Source: Balanoglossus misakiensis (taxonomy: Eukaryota > Hemichordata). Taken from it: DNA of 64,000 nt. Positions 27,401-64,000 of the stretch are shown piece after piece (the first letter of the stretch is position 1; each line of letters opens with the position of its first letter). Below the pieces are notes generated by a model, which was given only the letters and a program-made list of their open reading frames with translations, was not told the DNA's origin and searched no databases. The translations under genes were made by a program, and so were the position numbers. The stretch covers positions 13,144,001 to 13,208,000 of the forward strand of contig CM082584.2 in NCBI GenBank assembly GCA_040954595.2, written 5' to 3'.

Positions 27401-29780
27401 GTTAAGTTCAAGGACATTTTAGCGATCTGATGAGTAAACGTTAAAAGTACCTTTTGATGGTCGTCTTTTAATTCAATACAAGACTATTCAGTCCAAGGAC
27501 TTTTTACCAAATTTACCCAGCATTCATTTGCTTGATAGATTTTAACATTACCTGATTGGCTGTCGGTGCAAGTAAAGTCACCAGAGAGAGAAAAACACAA
27601 AAAAAGTCTGGCTTACAGATGAATGCACGTAGGAGGCAATATGTCATTTTATGCCGCATACACCATCTAACGTGATTGGTGTGACAAAGTAGATCTCAGC
27701 CAGTCATCAGTTCAAGCACAACTTGGAGTGAATTTACTGATTTACTGAAATGCATGTAAAAAAAGTCCAACGAGTAAATTTTTTTGTTGGGGACATTGTA
27801 CTGCTTTTATTACACATGTCGCAGTGAAAGCAAACAAGATTGTCGACAGTTAACAGGTGGTACATGACTAGAGGTCATGCTAAGGTCAACTCATGAGTTA
27901 CATTGTACATTACTGCATGCATTTTCACAGGTTCAACATGTACTTTAACACTAAGGTTTTCAAGCATTTTAATAGAGACATCAAACTGTTTTCCTACAAG
28001 TATATTTATTTTCCTGTAAGAAAATCAACATCATTCTTATTTTTCAGAGCTTTTTCCATATTTCCATTAGCTTTGAAATGGGAACTGTTTCTTCATTCTT
28101 TTGTTTTATATCCAAATTTATTTTTCCAGGCAACACACTGACTCAATAAATATTAAGTGATTGCCATCCAGGCTTGGAATGCATTGTCCTGTTGTTGAAC
28201 AGCGCCACCAGTGGTCAGTTCCATAGAAGTACATGCTGTGCAAAAAATGTATACCTAATAGTAAACTAAAATTTTAAACTCATTCCTTTAATGCAGATTG
28301 GAAGTGAACAGTGCGGATTTCTTCAGAAGAGAAATGTACACAGGCTGTCGAACATCATGCAGAAATCAAATTCAACAGATAACGGTGACCAATTGGTTAC
28401 CATGGACACAGAGAATAAAGATGCCATCAGTATGGAGAAAGATCTGGAGGTAGCATCCCTATATGAATGTATAAAATGTTTTGTTACAAATTCCATAATT
28501 ATCAAGGATGTGTCTGAGTCATGAATGATTCTTTCATTTTAGTTCTGTTGAGGAAAGCAATCAATGTGAAATCTGTTGCTGATTTTCTTGCAGGATGACA
28601 GGGCTGTGGCGATCAGCCAATCAGAATTGACAGCCAGGTGTGTTTATGAATACCACGTCGTGTACAGTCTCAGTTATGCTGTCCCGGTGCTCTACTTCAA
28701 TGCTTCAAAAGAAGGTTGGTCAGAAATGTCTACCAGTCATTTTTGAATAGGACAGAGTATATCACACTCGGGGCATATAATCCAGTGAAACAGTGTTGTT
28801 TGCATTTGATGTGACAATCATTCATGCAGTGTCTGCTTTCAACAACTGAGCTGAGGTATCAAATTTCAACCAAAAAAAGTCAGTCAGTCATTCAGATTAT
28901 CAGACATGGAACATAACAAAATAAACTTCACTCCATTTAAAAATGCCTGTCATATTCATTCCTGTAACTTTCATTTCAGATGGCAGAATGCTTTCATTGG
29001 AGGAAGTGTGGGACAATGTGACAGATAGCTATCAGTCGAGTGTCTCTTTCGATAAATGGTCATTCATAACTCAACAGGTATGGTTCATTTTGCCCAAGAA
29101 TCATTAAAGACTAAAATTAAATTCTTTTCTTTCAGTGAGCATGTAAGCTGCTAATCAGATACCACATGGAAGTAGAACAATTAGGAAACTCAGTAAATAT
29201 AAATACAAAAGAAGTAAAGGCTTTTCCCCTCTGTCTTCTCAACAGGAACACCCATTTCTCAGAAGACCATTCTTCCAGATCCATCCATGCCACACTGCAG
29301 ATGTGATGAAAGCAACAGGAGTAGATTGGACTGATAACGAGTATGTCTTGCATTTATTTTTGACTTTTTGAAGAGCGCCATCTTGAGTTCAATGAACAGT
29401 TTGAAAATAAGAGTGTGGCAGGGATAACAGTATTGCTTGATTTGTGACATCTGAATTTTGATCCAAATTACAAATAAGTATTACAGAGCCAAGTGTGAGT
29501 GAGTTTTATTACCATATGAGGGCACATTTTTTATCAAATGGATTATAGCTGAAGCAGTCCGTCAGGGGGATAAATCCTTGATTATTTCTTTTCTGAAGTA
29601 AATGATGTGGTCACTCCACAAATGGATGGGAAAATTTATACACTCAAAAGACACTGACTCAGTACGTTGTTGTCTATTTTCCTTCGTAGGAATAATTATT
29701 TGGTGACTTGGTTGAGTACAATTGGACCTGTAGTTGGCCTCAATCTGGCATTCAGTTATGGAACACTGGACAAAGGTTGA
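18353..29780 (+). CDS. ATG10: ATG10, autophagy E2-like conjugating enzyme (complete, six exons)
   Basis: ATG10 is the E2-like enzyme that takes activated ATG12 from ATG7 and conjugates it to ATG5 in the cytosol, a step needed for autophagosome growth (known of the family). Exons 18353-18457, 28297-28449, 28594-28714, 28980-29077, 29246-29340 and 29690-29780 join in phases 0, 0, 1, 0, 2 to give 220 residues, the same length as human ATG10. Diagnostic segments are YEYHVVYSLSYAVPVLYF, the active-site region EHPFLRRPFFQIHPCHTADV with the catalytic Cys in HPCHT, and the C terminus WLSTIGPVVGLNLAFSYG. The start was set at MATGTISW (context AAAATGG). The frame stays open upstream to another ATG at 18113, but that extension has no family counterpart. 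The N-terminal exon is separated by a 9.8-kb intron. The gene is head-to-head with SSBP and converges on the large minus-strand gene. Confidence 0.95.
19369..19459. promoter_or_regulatory. Cluster of three CCAAT boxes inside ATG10 intron 1
   Basis: CCAAT occurs at 19369-19373, with ATTGG at 19427-19431 and 19455-19459. The two inverted boxes are 28 bp apart. This NF-Y-like arrangement next to a CpG-richer patch (18580-19250) resembles a promoter or enhancer. A 109-codon open frame on the minus strand (19365-19036) starts at its edge but resembles no family I know. Confidence 0.35.
19819..19851. repeat. Perfect inverted repeat (15-bp arms, 3-nt loop)
   Basis: Arm CATAGACAGTAGAAA at 19819-19833 and its exact reverse complement at 19837-19851 flank GAG. 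It could fold as a hairpin in ATG10 intron RNA or mark a mobile-element remnant. Confidence 0.75.
28297..28449 (+). CDS. ATG10: ATG10 coding exon 2
   Basis: Fifty-one codons beginning IGSEQCGFLQK and ending ISMEKDLE, with an ATGCAG acceptor and GTAGC donor. It covers the variable, polar, acidic linker between the first helix and the E2 core. It was assigned by position and phase more than by similarity. Confidence 0.82.
28594..28714 (+). CDS. ATG10: ATG10 coding exon 3
   Basis: It encodes DDRAVAISQSELTARCVY and then EYHVVYSLSYAVPVLYFNAS, the first strands of the E2 fold. The acceptor is TTGCAG and the donor GTTGGT. Confidence 0.94.
28980..29077 (+). CDS. ATG10: ATG10 coding exon 4
   Basis: It encodes DGRMLSLEEVWDNV through KWSFITQQ, matching the family's DGRxLxLxxVW segment. 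The donor is GTATGG, phase 0. Confidence 0.94.
29246..29340 (+). CDS. ATG10: ATG10 coding exon 5 (active-site cysteine)
   Basis: It encodes EHPFLRRPFFQIHPCHTADV followed by MKATGVDWTDNE. The Cys in HPC is the thioester cysteine of the family, so the protein is expected to be active. Confidence 0.96.
29690..29780 (+). CDS. ATG10: ATG10 coding exon 6 with stop codon
   Basis: It encodes NNYLVTWLSTIGPVVGLNLA and then FSYGTLDKG, followed by TGA at 29778-29780. The WLS..GPVVGLNL signature is one of the best conserved in ATG10. Confidence 0.96.
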
Positions 29781-29826
29781 ACATGGTCACACCATCAAAT
29801 CACTGCAGTTAATAGTGGCCTGCAAA

Positions 29827-30130
29827 GCCAGCATGGTCCATGGCAATTTAAGCCGTTGGGTCTGTGTGAGCCAATACGAAGCCAGCATGGTCCGTGAAAG
29901 CCAATAAGAAACCAGCATGGTTAATATGAGCCAATACGAAACCAGCGTGGTCTGTGTGAGCCAATACGAAGCCAGCATGGTCCGTGAAAGCCAATAAGAA
30001 ACCAGCATGGTTAATATGAGCCAATACGAAACCAGCGTGGTCTGTGTGAGCCAATACGAAGCCAGCATGGTCCGTGAAAGGCAATAAGAATCAAGCATGG
30101 TTCGTATGAGCCAATACGAAGCCAGTGTGG
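29827..30130 (+). repeat. 30-bp minisatellite with 90-bp higher-order unit in the ATG10 3' flank
   Basis: Basic unit is of the form GCCAGCATGGTCTGTGTGAG followed by CCAATACGAA. Positions 29881-29970 and 29971-30060 are identical 90-bp trimers. A third, partial and mutated trimer follows to about 30120. It starts about 47 bp after the ATG10 stop codon, so it is probably in the 3' UTR. The period is a multiple of three, so it creates spurious open frames. Confidence 0.92.
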
Positions 30131-30393
30131 AGTGACCGTGATATTTTAAAACATTTGAGAGTCGTAACATTGAGATGGGAGTCTGCTACCTACCTATATG
30201 TCTTAATGTTCACCAGTGAGGGCATCCTTCACTTCTTCTGACAAGTACTCTATACCCAGAAAAGGAACAACTGCTTATTAGTAGTTTGAACAAGCCTCAC
30301 ACTCACCAAGTATCCAAAAGTATGTCTAGCTGTTAGTTCTATGCTTAGCTTCAGTTAATCCAAAGTCATCCTGATGTCTTGTCTTCTCCTTTC

Positions 30394-30399
30394 AATAAA
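30394..30399 (+). terminator. ATG10: Candidate ATG10 poly(A) signal AATAAA
   Basis: AATAAA lies 614 bp after the stop codon and is followed within about 40 bp by a T/G-rich tract (TGTGTTCT). It is the first canonical hexamer past the minisatellite in a sensible context. Confidence 0.5.
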
Positions 30400-31844
30400 C
30401 ATGTCACATACATCGGTCTACTGTTACCAGTGTGTTCTATACCACCACCTCTATTGCTGATTGGCCAGTATCTTATTCACATAAATTAGAAAAAAAAACA
30501 TGATTTATAATATTATATTTTTTATTCCAAATCAATTATCCCAGATTACAAAATAGTGTGATTGCATTCTTTTTCTCAAAAATATATATGGCATTGTATA
30601 ATATGTAACAACTAGGACAAAATGAAACATTTATAATAGAACTCTGTCCTCAACCTCTTCAACTATTCTTGAACATTTTAGTCACAGTGTAATGTATACA
30701 GTCATATAATATAGTATTAATATCATGTTACTATCTACATACCCATCCATCCATAATAAATATACCTGCAAATGCAATCTGTTTGAAAAAATATGTAAAT
30801 AATAAAGTGAAGTCAACTTTAAATGTTCCGGTTTTGTATGTTTTGATTGTTTCAACATTCACATAATAATTTGATTTGCATAGTCAAGATAAAATACTGT
30901 TATCTGTCACCCACCTGCAAAATATATATGTCTAAAAAAAGGTGATGAGTTGTGTAAGTTAGCCAACAGACACCATGACAATATAGGAATATCTGTACAC
31001 AATTTAAAATGTGACAGAAATAATTCATCGTGTTTGAGTTGTATCTGTTTACCAATGATTATTTAAAATTCCAGTTAATATAAAATGTGGATTAAAAAAA
31101 ATGGAAATAAAGAAATACTGAAAATCAATACTGAACTAAAAACAGTTGATTTGGAAATGATTCACTTGGTATGTAGTCACAAATTTATGGCATTTTATAA
31201 AATAGTAAATGGTTCATCAAAGAAAATAAAAACTTGTCAAAGGATATGATGTAATTGATCTATCTCTACAAAAATGCAGCTGCTCTGGCACCTAAGTTCT
31301 TTGAATGTCTTGAGATTTCTGCAAAATATAAATTGTAAGAGGATTTGAACTCGGACCCAGTCACCTCGAATTATTTTGACGAAGAACCTTGGCATAAAGA
31401 AAACATTGACTCTGAAGACTGAACATGTGCCTTACAAAATTGCTATTCACCAGCAATGTCAATGGAGCCTGACAATGTGATGTTTAATGCATTCTATTTT
31501 ACCACACCTGATAGTGGTACAGAAAATTTAAATATAAAGCATTTCCCCCTTTTAATCCAATACTGCGCACGGTAATCACAGATGAAAGAAAATTAAAATG
31601 GACAGTTTAGGGGAATAAATAAGTCGTGAATAATTCAAACAACGGAGTTATAAATATTTATGCACCATATCTTTGCCTAATTATATTCATCTTGCAAAAT
31701 ATTTTCCCTAATCCCACCATCATAGATGATCAATGATTTCTTTTTTAATATTAAAACACGTCCTAGTTGTAACCATATAGATCTGACAACATTTGTGACC
31801 CAGCCAGCATTGATGCAGTCTGGATGAAGTTGTGGGTCGTTCCA
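30400..31844. other. AT-rich interval between two convergent genes
   Basis: No coding exon was recognised. It should contain the 3' UTR and poly(A) site of the minus-strand gene. ATTAAA-type hexamers occur on the minus strand near 31749-31744. AATAAA on that strand occurs near 30520. Confidence 0.5.
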
Positions 31845-63704
<31,860 letters not shown>

Positions 63705-64000
63705 CTGGAATGGATGAGAAGAGTAGGCTTTGGTTATTTCCGAAGAGGATTCAGTGACTTAAACCTGTCACCCCCAGCTCCCTCTATAGAGGTTAGAACC
63801 ATACATTTTTTCTTAACTTTTACCAATGAAATAATATATCTATCTTGAAGCAAGGTTTGTCAATTGGTCCTGGCATGACTTTCAAAAACTTGAAATTCAT
63901 CCCGTCCTCCGAGGCTTTAGACATCTTGAAATGAAGCGAGGTTTGTTTTGCTTTTTTCTAAGCAGTTGACTATCACTGCCATGACAACTGTTATCCATCT
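63705..64000 (-). other. Intron upstream of the first visible FN3 exon
   Basis: No exon was recognised. The phase-1 acceptor at 63705-63706 requires at least one more upstream exon outside the window, which should hold the signal peptide. Confidence 0.6.

Larger units (their letters stand above)
18458..28296 (+). other. ATG10: ATG10 intron 1, 9.8 kb
   Basis: No supported exon was found. It contains a CpG-richer patch around 18580-19250, a CCAAT-box cluster at 19369-19459 and a perfect hairpin at 19819-19851. The remainder is AT-rich sequence with only short frames. Confidence 0.75.

Noticed and set aside
29787-30170. Minus-strand repeat protein of LASYWL- or DHAGFVLAH-type units
   Set aside because: It arises from a 30-bp minisatellite whose period is a multiple of three. 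Two overlapping frames are open at once, and it is antisense to the ATG10 3' flank.

Overview
This is a gene-sparse, AT-rich animal genome window. Genes have many small exons with GT-AG introns, and all were read by splicing rather than as long open frames. Module content, intron positions and a conserved gene pair suggest a non-vertebrate bilaterian, most likely an invertebrate deuterostome (echinoderm, hemichordate or cephalochordate). The species cannot be fixed from the sequence.

Layout. (1) Positions 1-17573, minus strand: the 5' end of an SSBP2/3/4-type gene. Four coding exons are seen; the remaining exons are not in the window. (2) Positions 17574-18352: a short, probably bidirectional promoter. 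(3) Positions 18353-29780, plus strand: a complete six-exon ATG10, the E2-like enzyme of autophagy, encoding 220 residues. It is followed by a 30/90-bp minisatellite and a poly(A) signal. SSBP2 and ATG10 are also neighbours on human chromosome 5q14, so this appears to be an old linkage. (4) Positions 31845-63704 and beyond the right edge, minus strand: one very large mosaic gene whose 3' end converges on ATG10.

The large minus-strand gene reads, from N to C terminus: fibronectin type III (FN3), 11 EGF repeats, a 1,585-residue Thr/Ser-rich mucin exon, 22 FN3 repeats, one transmembrane helix, and a tyrosine-kinase-like domain. It then continues, by an in-frame phase-0 splice, into 12 exons homologous to an internal segment of the proteasome adaptor ECM29 (ECPAS/KIAA0368), and ends in an acidic tail. 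The kinase domain lacks the HRD aspartate and has DFA instead of DFG, so it looks like a pseudokinase. Reading phases agree across all 57 exons (about 5,390 residues here; the N terminus with any signal peptide lies past 64000).

Main point of interest: a receptor pseudokinase with a giant mucin/FN3/EGF ectodomain appears joined to a HEAT-repeat fragment of a proteasome-binding scaffold. I know of no described receptor with this architecture. The join rests on splice-site and phase reasoning and has not been tested against transcripts.
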